A stretch of DNA of 64,000 nt from Streptoalloteichus hindustanus (GCF_900129375.1 NZ_FQVN01000001.1:1-64000), one strand, 5' to 3'. Shown: positions 18,232 through 26,243, counted from the first letter of the stretch. Program-made: numbers and translations. Notes: a model not told the origin generated them from the letters alone.

Positions 18232-18394
18232 GGTCGCCCACGAACGGCTCTGTGACCTGCGGGACACCCGCACCCCGCGATCCGCAATCCGCGGGACACC
18301 CGCACCCGGCGATCCGCGGGACACCCGCACCCGAGAACCCGCGGCCCCCGGGCCCGGTAGATGAAGAAAAAACCACGGTCACCCACGAACGGCT
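18232..18394. repeat. Pair of 18-bp direct repeats between guaB and the DUF5319 gene
   Basis: GGTCRCCCACGAACGGCT occurs at 18232-18249 and again at 18377-18394, with one base difference. The two copies enclose the hairpin-forming tandem repeats. Their placement at both sides of the divergent promoter region suggests regulatory sites or a duplication scar. Confidence 0.75.
18259..18342. repeat. Three tandem 27-bp units, each with a GCGGG-ACA-CCCGC hairpin
   Basis: Copies at 18259-18285, 18291-18317 and 18316-18342 follow the pattern gcgggacacccgcaccc plus a variable end. Each begins with a perfect 5-bp dyad around ACA, so the region holds three evenly placed small palindromes. They lie in the 5' region of guaB and before the divergent gene. 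No known operator was recognised. Confidence 0.8.
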
Positions 18395-18421
18395 TCCGTT
18401 CGCCCGGTACGGTGCGGTCCC

Positions 18422-18811
18422 GTGCCGCACGATGCCCTGCCCCCCGACCCGTTCGCGGGTGACCCGGACGACCCGGCCCGGGCACTGGCCGGACAGGACT
18501 CCGACGAGCCCTGGGAGCCGCTGGGCGCGGACGAGCGCGCCGAGCTGCTCGCCGACCTCACCGACCTCGCGGTCTACCAGGCGTTGCTCGAACCGCGAGG
18601 GGTCAGGGGCATCGTCGTCGACTGCGCCGACTGCGGCGAGCCGCACTACCACGACTGGGAGCTGCTGCGGGCCAGCCTGCAGCAGCTGCTGGCCGACGGG
18701 CACATGCGCCCGCACGAGCCGGCCTACGACCCGGACCCGTCGGCCTACGTGAGCTGGGAGTACTGCCGCGGCTACCACGACGGGGTCGCCTCGGCCGAGG
18801 GCGGCCGCTAG
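18422..18811 (+). CDS. DUF5319 protein (Rv3412 family)
   Basis: A 129-residue soluble protein. The first 50 residues are acidic and Pro-rich; the rest has two Cys in DCADCGEPHYHDWELL and a third in WEYCRGYHDG, with His residues nearby, which hints at a bound metal. It lies divergent from guaB and convergent with rsdA, exactly as Rv3412 does in M. tuberculosis, so assignment to this conserved family of unknown function is well supported. GTG 18422 is the start that fits the family length; its ribosome site is weak. Confidence 0.82.
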   Translation: MPHDALPPDPFAGDPDDPARALAGQDSDEPWEPLGADERAELLADLTDLAVYQALLEPRGVRGIVVDCADCGEPHYHDWELLRASLQQLLADGHMRPHEPAYDPDPSAYVSWEYCRGYHDGVASAEGGR

Positions 18812-18826
18812 GCGGCGGGTCGGCCG

Positions 18827-19873
18827 CTACTTGGTGTTGCCGTTCCCACGGCCGCCCTGGACACCCTGGTTCGGGCTCTGGCCACCCGTCTCGCTGCTGC
18901 TGCGCGAGCCGTCGGTGGCGCCGGGGCCCTGGGTGCTGGTGCCGCCCGACGTGACCGTCGTGGGGTTGCCGCTGCTGGGCACCGGGACGGTGGAGGGCGG
19001 CGGGGTCGTCGTGGTGGTCGGCGCCGGTCGGGGAGTGCTCGTCTCCGGGACGCTCGGCGCGGAGGGCGTGGTGCTGGCCACGGGAGTGGTCGGCTGGCTG
19101 CGGCCGCCGGGGGTGCTGCTGGTGCCGGGGACGGTGCTGACCGTCGGCGTCGTGCCGGTCCGCAACGCCTCGACCAGGGACTCGTGCCTGGCGCTGAGGT
19201 CGTTCCTGCCGTCCTCGGTGTTCACGACGCCGAGCTGGGACTCGACCCGCTGGAGCAGGACCCTCGCCTCGGCGATCCGACCGCCGGCGAGCAACGAGCG
19301 CGCGGTGTCCAGGTCCGCCTTGACCGACGCGGCGGCCTCCACGGAGCGGGCGTGCTCGGAGTACAGGACCCTGGTCAGCCCCCACAGCGGGTCGCCGGGT
19401 CTCGCGTCCCTGACGACCAGGCCGACGCCGGTGAACGCGATGGCCAGCACGGCCGCGGCGCTGGCCAGCGGGACCAGCAGCCGGTGCCGGCGGCGGGGGG
19501 CGCGGGCGGCGGCGATCACGGCGGCCGCCGTGTCGACGTCGACCAGCTCGTCGAAGGGCTCGCCGTCGACGTCGCGCCGCCAGGACAGCAGCAGTGTGCT
19601 GAGCTCCTGGTCGGCGAGCTGGCCGTCGACGGCGGGGTCGGTGCCGCCGAGCGCGTCGAGGAGCGCGTCGTCGGCCTGGATCAGCGAGAGGTCGGCGAAG
19701 TCCGCCACCCCGTCCGCCGCACCGCTGCCGCCGTCGTCATCACCGCTGTCGCTGTCGTGCGCGAGGTTCCCGACGTCCACGCCGACACCCATCCGGTCGT
19801 CGGCGTCGGCGCCCGTCGCGAGCTCGCCCCGCTCCCGGGGACCGCCCTCGCGCTCGTCGTGCCGTCTGGCCAC
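18827..19873 (-). CDS. rsdA: Anti-sigma-D factor RsdA
   Basis: A 348-residue single-span membrane protein. A cytoplasmic N-terminal part (residues 1-125) carries the sigma-binding segment (FADLSLIQADDALLDALGG ... LLSWRRDVDGEPF). A hydrophobic segment lies near 130-155 (LLVPLASAAAVLAIAFTGVGL), followed by an outer domain with a short coiled region and a long Ser/Thr/Pro/Gly-rich tail. Its GTG start directly abuts the sigma factor stop, so the two are co-translated. It should hold SigD at the membrane and release it on proteolysis, as known for RsdA in mycobacteria. Confidence 0.88.
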   Translation of the reverse strand: MARRHDEREGGPRERGELATGADADDRMGVGVDVGNLAHDSDSGDDDGGSGAADGVADFADLSLIQADDALLDALGGTDPAVDGQLADQELSTLLLSWRRDVDGEPFDELVDVDTAAAVIAAARAPRRRHRLLVPLASAAAVLAIAFTGVGLVVRDARPGDPLWGLTRVLYSEHARSVEAAASVKADLDTARSLLAGGRIAEARVLLQRVESQLGVVNTEDGRNDLSARHESLVEALRTGTTPTVSTVPGTSSTPGGRSQPTTPVASTTPSAPSVPETSTPRPAPTTTTTPPPSTVPVPSSGNPTTVTSGGTSTQGPGATDGSRSSSETGGQSPNQGVQGGRGNGNTK

Positions 19874-20446
19874 TCAGACCACCTCCTCCGCGGCGAGCGT
19901 CTTGCGGAGCCGGGCCAGCGCGCGGTGCTGCGCCACCCGCACGGCCCCCGGCGTCGAGCCGACCGCCTCGGCGGTCTCCTCGGCCGAGAGCCCGACCACC
20001 ACCCGCAGCAGGAGGATCTCCCGCTGCTTGGGGGGGAGGACCCGGAGCAGGTGCGCCATCCGCTCGGACAGCTCGCCCTGCATGGCGCGCTGCTCGGGAC
20101 CGGCGCCCAGCTCGGGCGCGTCGGGCACCTCCGGGACCGGCTCCGAGCGGTTGCGAGCCGCCGAGCGGTGCGCGTCCGCCACCTTGTGCGCGGCGATGCC
20201 GTACACGAAGGCCAGGAAGGGTCGTCCCTGGTCCCGGTAGCTCGGCAGCGCCGTGAGCACGGCGAGACACACCTCCTGGGCGACGTCGTCCGCGGACGTG
20301 AACGATCGTTCCTGCCTACCAACGCGGGCGCGGCAGTACCGCACCACCAGGGGACGGATCGTCGCCAACAGACGCTCGATCGCCTGGCGGTCGCCTTCGA
20401 CGGCGGCGCCCACGACGGCGTCCAGCCCGTCCCCCGTGTTGGTCAT
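19874..20446 (-). CDS. sigD: ECF RNA polymerase sigma factor SigD (ShbA-like)
   Basis: A 190-residue ECF sigma factor. Region 2 covers about residues 20-90 (DDVAQEVCLAVLTALPSYRDQG then FLAFVYGIAAHKVADAHR) and region 4 about 125-185 (LPPKQREILLLRVVVGLSAEETAEA ... VRVAQHRALARLRK). The frame is open for 200 codons more, but ATG 20446 fits the family. The adjacent anti-sigma gene and the DUF5319/guaB context identify it as the SigD group; in Streptomyces the equivalent ShbA drives transcription of the main sigma factor. More than 900 bp without a gene lie upstream, so a long leader or complex promoter region is likely. Confidence 0.9.
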   Translation of the reverse strand: MTNTGDGLDAVVGAAVEGDRQAIERLLATIRPLVVRYCRARVGRQERSFTSADDVAQEVCLAVLTALPSYRDQGRPFLAFVYGIAAHKVADAHRSAARNRSEPVPEVPDAPELGAGPEQRAMQGELSERMAHLLRVLPPKQREILLLRVVVGLSAEETAEAVGSTPGAVRVAQHRALARLRKTLAAEEVV

Positions 20447-21364
20447 CGCAGAAAGCAGCCCTGGTGTTACGCGTAGGCGGACCGACGATGACCGGCTCGG
20501 AGGGGTAACCCTCTCGTTGCCGGTCGTGTTCACCGTACCGGGCACCACCGACTGGACGGCTCTCGGGAGCGGATCGACACCCGTACGCCAGGTGGGATCC
20601 CGCTCACATGGCCTAGTACACCGTTCCGTCCCGCACGCGTGGCGCACGTTCGGATGATCCCAACGGGGACACCCGAGCCGTGGCGGGCCGTGCTCCGTCA
20701 CAGGGCGCTCATACCGACGCGGGCGGGGCCTCGACCGATCACCGTCAGCCGTCGACCGGGTGGCGTAACGCGGGCGTGACACGGAGCACAGTGCGTACGG
20801 GTGACAACACCTGCGGTCACCGCCTTTCGCGCCGGCGTCGCCCTCAGGGCCCGAAGTTCTGACACAGGTCGTGCCGGCTCTCCACGAACTGGGGTCGCCG
20901 TCACCGCCGTTCGCCCCGGAACACGTCCCGCCCCCGGGAGCTCCGCCGCGCGGAGGTGCGCCGGGGTGGCGCGCCCGAGGGCCGCGCCGCGTCCGGAAAC
21001 GGCCGACGACGACGCGGACGCCCTTCGTCCCGGAGAGCATCACCGGAGGTGGACCCGACGGTCGGTGCACTTCGGGTCAGTGCACTTCAGGTCGGTGCAC
21101 TTCGGCATGGTCTCCGACACGCGCGCTCCGCCGTCGTCGTGCCGTCGCTCGCCGACGTGTCCCCGGGCCATGCCCTCGGAACACCTCCTCACGCCGAGGT
21201 GGCGAGCGTCGTTCTCTCTCGTTCTTCGGTTGTCGCGGTTCCTCTCGCCGTTCCACCTCGCCCCACGGATGGCTCACACCCTTCAGGGCGTCAGCCACCG
21301 CTCCGTACGGGAGGAGGCCCGTCGGTGGCGGGCACTCTCGTCCCGGCGCGAGGCGGCGGACCGG
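20447..21364. other. 918-bp non-coding stretch upstream of sigD
   Basis: No open frame here has a convincing start, length and composition. It must hold the sigD promoter and the region after bldM. The only clear structure is a triple 15-bp tandem repeat at 21061-21105. Translated products of the open frames are Arg/Pro/Ser-rich without family resemblance. Confidence 0.6.
21061..21105. repeat. Three tandem 15-bp repeats GTCRGTGCACTTCRG
   Basis: Units at 21061-21075, 21076-21090 and 21091-21105 are contiguous; the middle one differs from the others at two positions. Each contains the palindrome GTGCAC. It lies between bldM and sigD, about 620 bp before the sigD start. The spacing of about one and a half DNA turns would suit a cooperatively binding regulator. 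Confidence 0.85.
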
Positions 21365-21961
21365 TCAGGAGACGAGGCCGCGCCGGAAGCCGTGCGCGAC
21401 AGCCTGCGCCCGGTCCCGCACGCCGAGCTTGCGGAACAGCCGGCGGGCGTGGGTCTTCACCGTGTCCTCGGACAGGTACAGCTCCCGTCCGATCTGACCG
21501 TTGCTCTTCCCCTGGCTCATCCCGCGCAGCACCTGCAGCTCCCGCTCGGTGAGCTGGACGCCGGGGTCCGAGGGCTGGCGCGGGGCGGGCACCGAGGTGC
21601 TGGCGAGCGTGTGCGCGAGGGCGGCGACGAGCTCCGGTCGGGAGGCGTCCCAGCGGAGGTAGCCGCGGGCGCCGCCGGCGATCGCGGCGGCGATGCTGCC
21701 GGCGTCGTCCGGTGCGCCGAACACGATCACGTTGGCCTGCGGGTGCGCGGAGACCAGACGCCTGGTCGCCTCCACTCCCGTCGGCACCGCTCGCTGCGTG
21801 CCCACCAGGACGACATCGACCGGCTGCCGGGAGTAGCGCGCCAGCAACTCGTCACCGTGCGCGACGCAGTCGATCCTGCTCACCCCCGGTACGGCCGACA
21901 TGACACGGGTGAGGCCCTCCCGGACGCTGCGCCGGTCATCGCAGATCAGGACCGTCGTCAC
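21365..21961 (-). CDS. bldM: BldM-family atypical response regulator
   Basis: A 198-residue regulator. The C-terminal LuxR domain (LTERELQVLRGMSQGKSNGQIG, then LSEDTVKTHARRLFRKLG and an AHGFRRGLVS end) closely follows Streptomyces BldM, and bldM also lies near the guaB and sigma genes there. The receiver domain keeps the fold and the acidic pair CDDRRS, but VVLVGTQ replaces the VVLMD-type segment, so the phosphoacceptor Asp is Gly. The switch Thr and the conserved Lys also appear replaced (VIVFG, YLRWDAS). It should control development by dimer formation without phosphorylation. Its start lies 39 bp after the preceding gene on the same strand. Confidence 0.85.
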   Translation of the reverse strand: MTTVLICDDRRSVREGLTRVMSAVPGVSRIDCVAHGDELLARYSRQPVDVVLVGTQRAVPTGVEATRRLVSAHPQANVIVFGAPDDAGSIAAAIAGGARGYLRWDASRPELVAALAHTLASTSVPAPRQPSDPGVQLTERELQVLRGMSQGKSNGQIGRELYLSEDTVKTHARRLFRKLGVRDRAQAVAHGFRRGLVS

Positions 21962-22000
21962 GGGGACTCCTTCCTGCAGCCGAGTGACGTTCCACCTCCC

Positions 22001-22957
22001 CTATCGGACGCCGGGAGCCGAACCTTGACACGATCCGGTGCTTAATCCGTCAAGAATCGTTTGGCCGCCCGTTCGGGGAAGGTCACCGGATCGGACCAAA
22101 TCCGAGGGTAACCACGGAGACGCCTCCGCGAGGAGCCTCCCACGGGCGTCAGCCCGGCGCAGCACGAACCGAAGAGCGCCGCCGGCGCGTTCCAGGAAAT
22201 GCTCTCGATCCGCTCCGGGCAAACCGGCCAGGACCAGCGCGGACGGCCACGCCAACGGCGGCAGGCCGCGCTGGAGCGCCGCGTCCAGCGCGCGCCGCAG
22301 CACCGCGGCTCCCCGCGCGTCATCCGCCGTCACCAGGGCGACCCCGAGGATCAGGTCAGACTTGACCTGGTGCCGGATCGAGGGACACTCGGACGTACGA
22401 ACGACCGCCCGTTCGGCGCAGGCAATTGCCGCTTGGGGGTTGCCGCTCGCCAGCTCGATCTCCGCACCCACCCAGTCCCGACGTATTGCGGAACGCGAAG
22501 AAACCTGATCAACAGCTCGCGCGGCCGTGTCCAGTCGACGCGCCACACCGATCCGGCCCAATCCGATCGCATCCGCCGCCAGCCCGACCAATGCGTCGGC
22601 CCGGGCGTCGGCGGAGTTGATTTCGGGAAATTCGACTGAATGGTCGCCGGCCGTTCGCCAATTCTCCTCCGCCATTCGTCGCAACGCCCGTCCGTCCCAC
22701 ACCCGGGCCTCGGCGTGGGCGCCGAGCTGACGGCGGTGGGAGGCGAGGGTCGTCGCGGCCAGGGAGGCGAGCACGGGGTCGGCATGACCCACCAGACCGG
22801 CCAGCGCGGTGGCCGCGGCGGCGTACCGGCCCTGTCCGCCGAGTGCGACCGCGGCCAACCACCGCCGCCGCGGGTCCGGTGACCGCGCGTCCGCCCACAC
22901 CGGCCTGTCCGGCAGATCCCCGAACGCGGCCCGTCGCAGCTCGTCCACGCCCCGCAT
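22001..22957 (-). CDS. Rv3415c-like helical repeat protein
   Basis: A 318-residue soluble protein built of Ala-rich helical pairs that look like TPR-type repeats (GRYAAAATALAGLVGHADPVLASLAATTLASHRR, in shorter units). It holds the same position as Rv3415c in M. tuberculosis, between sigD and whiB3. ATG 22957 (MRGVDELRRAAFG) is preceded by GGGGG at the right distance. It is followed by bldM after 39 bp and may be co-transcribed. The function is unknown; TPR-like proteins usually serve as protein-interaction scaffolds. Some AT-richer patches (near 22440-22520) differ from the neighbours. Confidence 0.75.
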   Translation of the reverse strand: MRGVDELRRAAFGDLPDRPVWADARSPDPRRRWLAAVALGGQGRYAAAATALAGLVGHADPVLASLAATTLASHRRQLGAHAEARVWDGRALRRMAEENWRTAGDHSVEFPEINSADARADALVGLAADAIGLGRIGVARRLDTAARAVDQVSSRSAIRRDWVGAEIELASGNPQAAIACAERAVVRTSECPSIRHQVKSDLILGVALVTADDARGAAVLRRALDAALQRGLPPLAWPSALVLAGLPGADREHFLERAGGALRFVLRRADARGRLLAEASPWLPSDLVRSGDLPRTGGQTILDGLSTGSCQGSAPGVR

Positions 22958-23025
22958 TGTGACGGCCCCCTCAGACAGTCCGGGATCACCGGAGCCCGGT
23001 GTCGCCAGCTCCGCCCCGGGTGAGG

Positions 23026-24201
23026 TCAGGTCCGGGCCATCCCGTCGACGGTGACGGCGCGCGGGCCCACGACGACCTGCTCGACGCGGTCGACAGCCAT
23101 CCCCAACGCGTTCAGGACCTCCACCTGGGAGGGCACGAGCAGCGGCTCCCACCCCGGGCCCCCCGCGAACACCCGGACCCGTTGGCGCGTGCGGGGCAGG
23201 GTCGCGAACAGGCGCGGGTCCGCGTGGTGCGGGAGCTGAGCCCACAGCACCACGGCGGCCGGCGCGGTGCGGCGCACCGCGGCGACCAGCGCGTCGACCG
23301 GCAGCGCGGGCCCCAGCATCAGCGAGCCGACGCCGCGCAGCGCCAGCGCCGCGGCGAGGGCGCGCAGCGGCAGCACGTGCTGGTCCTCCGGCACGGAGGC
23401 GAGCAGCACCGGACGCGGGTTGCACGGTGGCGGCGCGGCGGCGCTCGCCCTGGCCAACGCCGTCATGACGCACTCGTTGAGCATGTGCTCCACCGCGACC
23501 CCGGCGCCCGAGTGCTCCCACCGCTCGCCGACGGCGGCCAGGACCGGCCGGACCACGCCGTCCCACGCGCCCACGACTCCGTCCTCGGCGATCGCGTCGG
23601 AGACGAGGCGGAGGGCGGCGGCGCCGTCCATGGCCAACGCGGCCCGGCCGAGGCCGCGGGCCCGCCGGCTCGCGCCGGGCAGGCGCAGCACCCGCCCGCC
23701 CACGCGGGCCCCGGTGTCGGCCTCGCCCTCGCCACCCGTCAGCAGCAGGGGTTCCGCGCCCGACGCCGGGCCGACCGCGTCGCCGGGCCGCCCCGCCGAC
23801 GCGGTGGCCGCCTGGAGCGCCGTCAGCGGCGAGGTCAGCGCGTACCGGGCGGCCTCGGCCGGGGAGGCGCCCCGCAGGAGTGCGTGCTGCATGAGTTCCA
23901 GGCGCGCGACGTCCTGCGGGCCGTACCTGCGGTGCCGGCCGCTGGTGTGGTCGCTGGGCCCGAGGCCGTAGCGCCGGTCCCAGGTGCGCAGGGTGGCGGG
24001 CGCGACTCCCAGCCGGCTGGCGACCGCGGCCACGGTGAGCCGGGGTTCGTCGCCCCCCGCGGCTCCCGGCTCCGCCGGCCCCACTCCGGGAGGCTCCGGC
24101 TCGGTCGGCTCAGGGAAGTCCGTCACGCCCACGACGTCGCGGTGAGAGCCGCCAGCCGTCGCCCCGTCGTGCGTCTCCGGCTGCGTCGTCACGCGGGACA
24201 T
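23026..24201 (-). CDS. MerR-type regulator with cobalamin-binding domain (CarH/LitR-like)
   Basis: A 391-residue protein. A disordered N terminus of about 50 residues leads to a MerR helix-turn-helix (LTVAAVASRLGVAPATLRTWDRRYGL) near residues 52-120. A helical bundle then carries the signature W-x9-EH (WEHSGAGVAVEH), which in CarH covers bound adenosylcobalamin. The C-terminal Rossmann part has DQH where CarH has the cobalt-ligating His of the D/E-x-H-x-x-G motif; here the Gly is Pro. It may be a B12-dependent light sensor or a relative that has changed cofactor. It is divergent from whiB, and direct repeats in the shared promoter region are candidate operators. The start is uncertain (ATG 24201 or GTG 24192). 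Confidence 0.8.
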   Translation of the reverse strand: MSRVTTQPETHDGATAGGSHRDVVGVTDFPEPTEPEPPGVGPAEPGAAGGDEPRLTVAAVASRLGVAPATLRTWDRRYGLGPSDHTSGRHRRYGPQDVARLELMQHALLRGASPAEAARYALTSPLTALQAATASAGRPGDAVGPASGAEPLLLTGGEGEADTGARVGGRVLRLPGASRRARGLGRAALAMDGAAALRLVSDAIAEDGVVGAWDGVVRPVLAAVGERWEHSGAGVAVEHMLNECVMTALARASAAAPPPCNPRPVLLASVPEDQHVLPLRALAAALALRGVGSLMLGPALPVDALVAAVRRTAPAAVVLWAQLPHHADPRLFATLPRTRQRVRVFAGGPGWEPLLVPSQVEVLNALGMAVDRVEQVVVGPRAVTVDGMART

Positions 24202-24247
24202 GGTCCGGGTGACCCGGCCGGGTGGCAACCCGGGTGACCGAATGACG

Positions 24248-24269
24248 CCTGTGTGGCCCAGCACACAGG
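24248..24269. promoter_or_regulatory. Dyad CCTGTGTG-N6-CACACAGG upstream of the CarH-like gene
   Basis: Perfect 8-bp arms separated by 6 bp lie about 50 bp before the start of the MerR-type gene. MerR proteins bind dyads between promoter elements, so this may be its own operator. Confidence 0.5.
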
Positions 24270-24277
24270 CGGGCGGG

Positions 24278-24314
24278 TTGAACAACTTCTGGCGCGATAG
24301 GTCTTGAACAAGTT
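24278..24314. promoter_or_regulatory. Direct repeats TTGAACAASTT between the CarH-like gene and whiB
   Basis: TTGAACAACTT (24278-24288) and TTGAACAAGTT (24304-24314) are 26 bp apart in the same orientation, in the most AT-rich part of the divergent region. CarH proteins bind tandem direct repeats with an ACA core, so these are good operator candidates. Confidence 0.5.
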
Positions 24315-24349
24315 TTGACGCGGTTCTACGGTGAGGTCCTAGTTGGACA

Positions 24350-24394
24350 GCGAGACCTGCTCGCAAGGTCGGGAGACGGCCGCGAGACCTGCTC
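24350..24394 (+). repeat. 13-bp direct repeats GCGAGACCTGCTC in the whiB leader
   Basis: Exact copies at 24350-24362 and 24382-24394 lie about 100-150 bp before the whiB start. They may be binding sites for a regulator or part of a structured leader. Confidence 0.75.
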
Positions 24395-24497
24395 ACGGGG
24401 TGGAGGGCACGGGGAACGCGGGCCTGCTTGCACGGTCGAGCCGAATCAACACCGCAACCAACAGGTGGGGCACCGACACGGTGAGGAGGTGGTCGCG

Positions 24498-24794
24498 GTG
24501 GCCGACACCCGACGACTCCCCGGACCCAACGCGGATCTCTGGGACTGGCAGCTCCGCGGCTCCTGCCGCGGCATGGACAGCGCGTTCTTCTTCCACCCCG
24601 ACGGCGAGCGGGGACCGGCACGGGCCAGGCGGGAGGCCAGGGCCAAGGCGATCTGCCAGCGGTGCCCGGTGCTGGAGCAGTGCCGACGCCACGCGTTGGC
24701 GGTGCAGGAGCCCTACGGCATCTGGGGCGGCCTGTCCGAGTCCGAGCGCGACTCGATCATCAAGGCGAGGAAGCGGCAGCTCGCGCTGCAGTGA
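24498..24794 (+). CDS. whiB: WhiB-family iron-sulfur transcription regulator (WhiB3-like)
   Basis: A 98-residue WhiB protein. The four cluster ligands are Cys23, Cys53, Cys56 and Cys62 (C-x29-C-x2-C-x5-C). They are followed by the GIWGG turn at residues 74-78 and a basic C-terminal DNA-binding end (KARKRQL). The frame is open further upstream, but GTG 24498 is preceded by GAGGAGGT and gives the family length. Its place between the Rv3415c-like gene and groEL corresponds to whiB3 of M. tuberculosis. WhiB proteins bind the main sigma factor and respond to redox or NO. The divergent CarH-like regulator may control it. Confidence 0.92.
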   Translation: MADTRRLPGPNADLWDWQLRGSCRGMDSAFFFHPDGERGPARARREARAKAICQRCPVLEQCRRHALAVQEPYGIWGGLSESERDSIIKARKRQLALQ

Positions 24795-24941
24795 GGGCCC
24801 GAACCGGAGTCCCGAGGGGGCGGCTCCGGCGCCGGTCGAGGTGGTGGTGGGCAGCGGAGCAGGCGAGCCCGCCCCGCCCGCCCACCCCGCGTCCGCCGAC
24901 GTCCGCCGGTGGACCGACCGAGCAGGAAGGAGCACGCGCCG

Positions 24942-25295
24942 ATGTCCTCCCTGTCCCCGGCGCTGGCCAGGTCGCCCCTCCGACCGGCGCAAATCCGGTA
25001 CGACCAGGACTACGACGAGGTGTGGGGCTGGGGCGCGGCGCTCGTCGCGGGCCTCGGCGGCCTCCTCTACCTGGCGCTGCTGGTCGTCACCGTGGTGAGC
25101 GTCCTGCGCTCCCCGCTGAGCATCGGCAAGAAGGTGCTCTGGGTGTTGATCGCCCTGTTCTCGCAGCCGCTGGGCATCCTGCTGTGGTTCGCCGTAGGCC
25201 GGACGGTCGCCCACATGGCGCCCTCAGCGGTCACCCTGTCGTCGCCCCCGCCGCCCGGCACTCCACCACCCGCGCCGCCCAGGCACCCTGCCTGA
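24942..25295 (+). CDS. PLDc_N-type small membrane protein
   Basis: A 117-residue protein with two membrane helices (WGAALVAGLGGLLYLALLVVTVVSVLRS and VLWVLIALFSQPLGILLWFAVG) in the pattern of the phospholipase D nuclease N-terminal domain: a short basic link between helices and a P-x-G-x-x-x-WF end. ATG 24942 follows GGAAGGA; an earlier GTG at 24909 has no such site. A Pro-rich tail follows. It lies 147 bp after whiB on the same strand and may share its transcript. Function unknown; in other proteins this domain anchors or regulates membrane enzymes. Confidence 0.75.
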   Translation: MSSLSPALARSPLRPAQIRYDQDYDEVWGWGAALVAGLGGLLYLALLVVTVVSVLRSPLSIGKKVLWVLIALFSQPLGILLWFAVGRTVAHMAPSAVTLSSPPPPGTPPPAPPRHPA

Positions 25296-25334
25296 TCTGC
25301 GGACACGGCACGGGCCCGAGGCGCCCCGAGCGAC

Positions 25335-26243
25335 TCAGTCGACGGTCGCCACCTCCGCGACCTCCGCCACCTCCGTCTCTTCCGCCGCCCGCGCCGCGAA
25401 GCCGTCGGCGACGGTGTCGACGAACGCCAGCGACTCGTGCTCCGGCAGGGCCGCGCCCCACAGGCGCTCGAACAGCTCCGCGTGGCGTCGGGCCGGCTCG
25501 GCGCCCTCCACGGCGACGCCGACCGCCACGTCCCGGAAGACCAGGTCACCGGGCCGGGTGGCCAGCCCCGGGACGTCGAGCAGGGTGAACCCGCTGTCGG
25601 CGACCACCTCCCCGGCGACGGCGAACGGCAGGACCCGCAGCGCCACCGTCGCCAGCCCGCACACCTCGCGGAGGTGCCGCAGCTGGTCGCGCATCACGCC
25701 AGGACCGCCCACGGGCCGGCGCAGGACGCCCTCGTCCAGGACCACCGCCACCCGCAGCGGCTGCTCGTCGGCGAGCACCCGCTGCCGGGCCATGCGGAAC
25801 TCGACCCGCCGCTCGACCTCCTCGGCCCGCAGCCCCGGCCGGGCCGCCCGCAGCACCGCCGCGGCGTACGCGGCGGTCTGGAGCAGGTCGGGCACCCACA
25901 GCGCGTCGTAGGCCCGCAGGCGCTCGGCCGCCGCCTCGATCTCGACGTACGGGCCGTCGATCACGTCGTGGTACCGGCTCCACCACGCCTTCCGGCGGGA
26001 CCGCCCGGCCAGCCCCACCAGGAACTCCGTCTCGTCCCGGGACACGCCGTACAACGCGCAGAGGTCGCGGACGTCGGACGGGCCGACCGCGATCCGGGCC
26101 CGCTCGATCCGGCTGATCCTGGACTGGGAGCAGCCCAGCCGCGCGCCCACCTCGACGGTGGTCAGCCCGGCTCGCTCCCGGTGTCCGCGCAGCTCGGCGG
26201 CGAGTCGGCGGCGGTCGACGGTCGGGCTCTGGCGAGTGGGCAC
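25335..26243 (-). CDS. XRE-family regulator with DUF5753 domain
   Basis: A 302-residue actinobacterial regulator. The N-terminal helix-turn-helix (LAAELRGHRERAGLTTVEVGARLGCSQSRISRIERAR) is followed by a DUF5753 domain (about residues 90-280) with YDALWVPDLLQTAAYAAAVL. Proteins of this type are very numerous in filamentous actinobacteria and often pair with small DUF397 proteins; none is seen here. It starts at GTG 26243 with GGAGG upstream. The last 15 residues are a Val/Ala/Glu repeat (TEVAEVAEVATVD). Its targets are unknown. Confidence 0.9.
   Translation of the reverse strand: MPTRQSPTVDRRRLAAELRGHRERAGLTTVEVGARLGCSQSRISRIERARIAVGPSDVRDLCALYGVSRDETEFLVGLAGRSRRKAWWSRYHDVIDGPYVEIEAAAERLRAYDALWVPDLLQTAAYAAAVLRAARPGLRAEEVERRVEFRMARQRVLADEQPLRVAVVLDEGVLRRPVGGPGVMRDQLRHLREVCGLATVALRVLPFAVAGEVVADSGFTLLDVPGLATRPGDLVFRDVAVGVAVEGAEPARRHAELFERLWGAALPEHESLAFVDTVADGFAARAAEETEVAEVAEVATVD

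Noticed and set aside
19874-21070. A sigD frame of 398 codons
   Set aside because: The upstream 200 codons have no sigma-factor content; ATG 20446 gives the normal ECF length.
21077-21298. A 73-residue Arg/Glu-rich protein on the minus strand
   Set aside because: Its start lacks a ribosome site, its composition is that of random GC-rich sequence and it runs through the tandem repeat.
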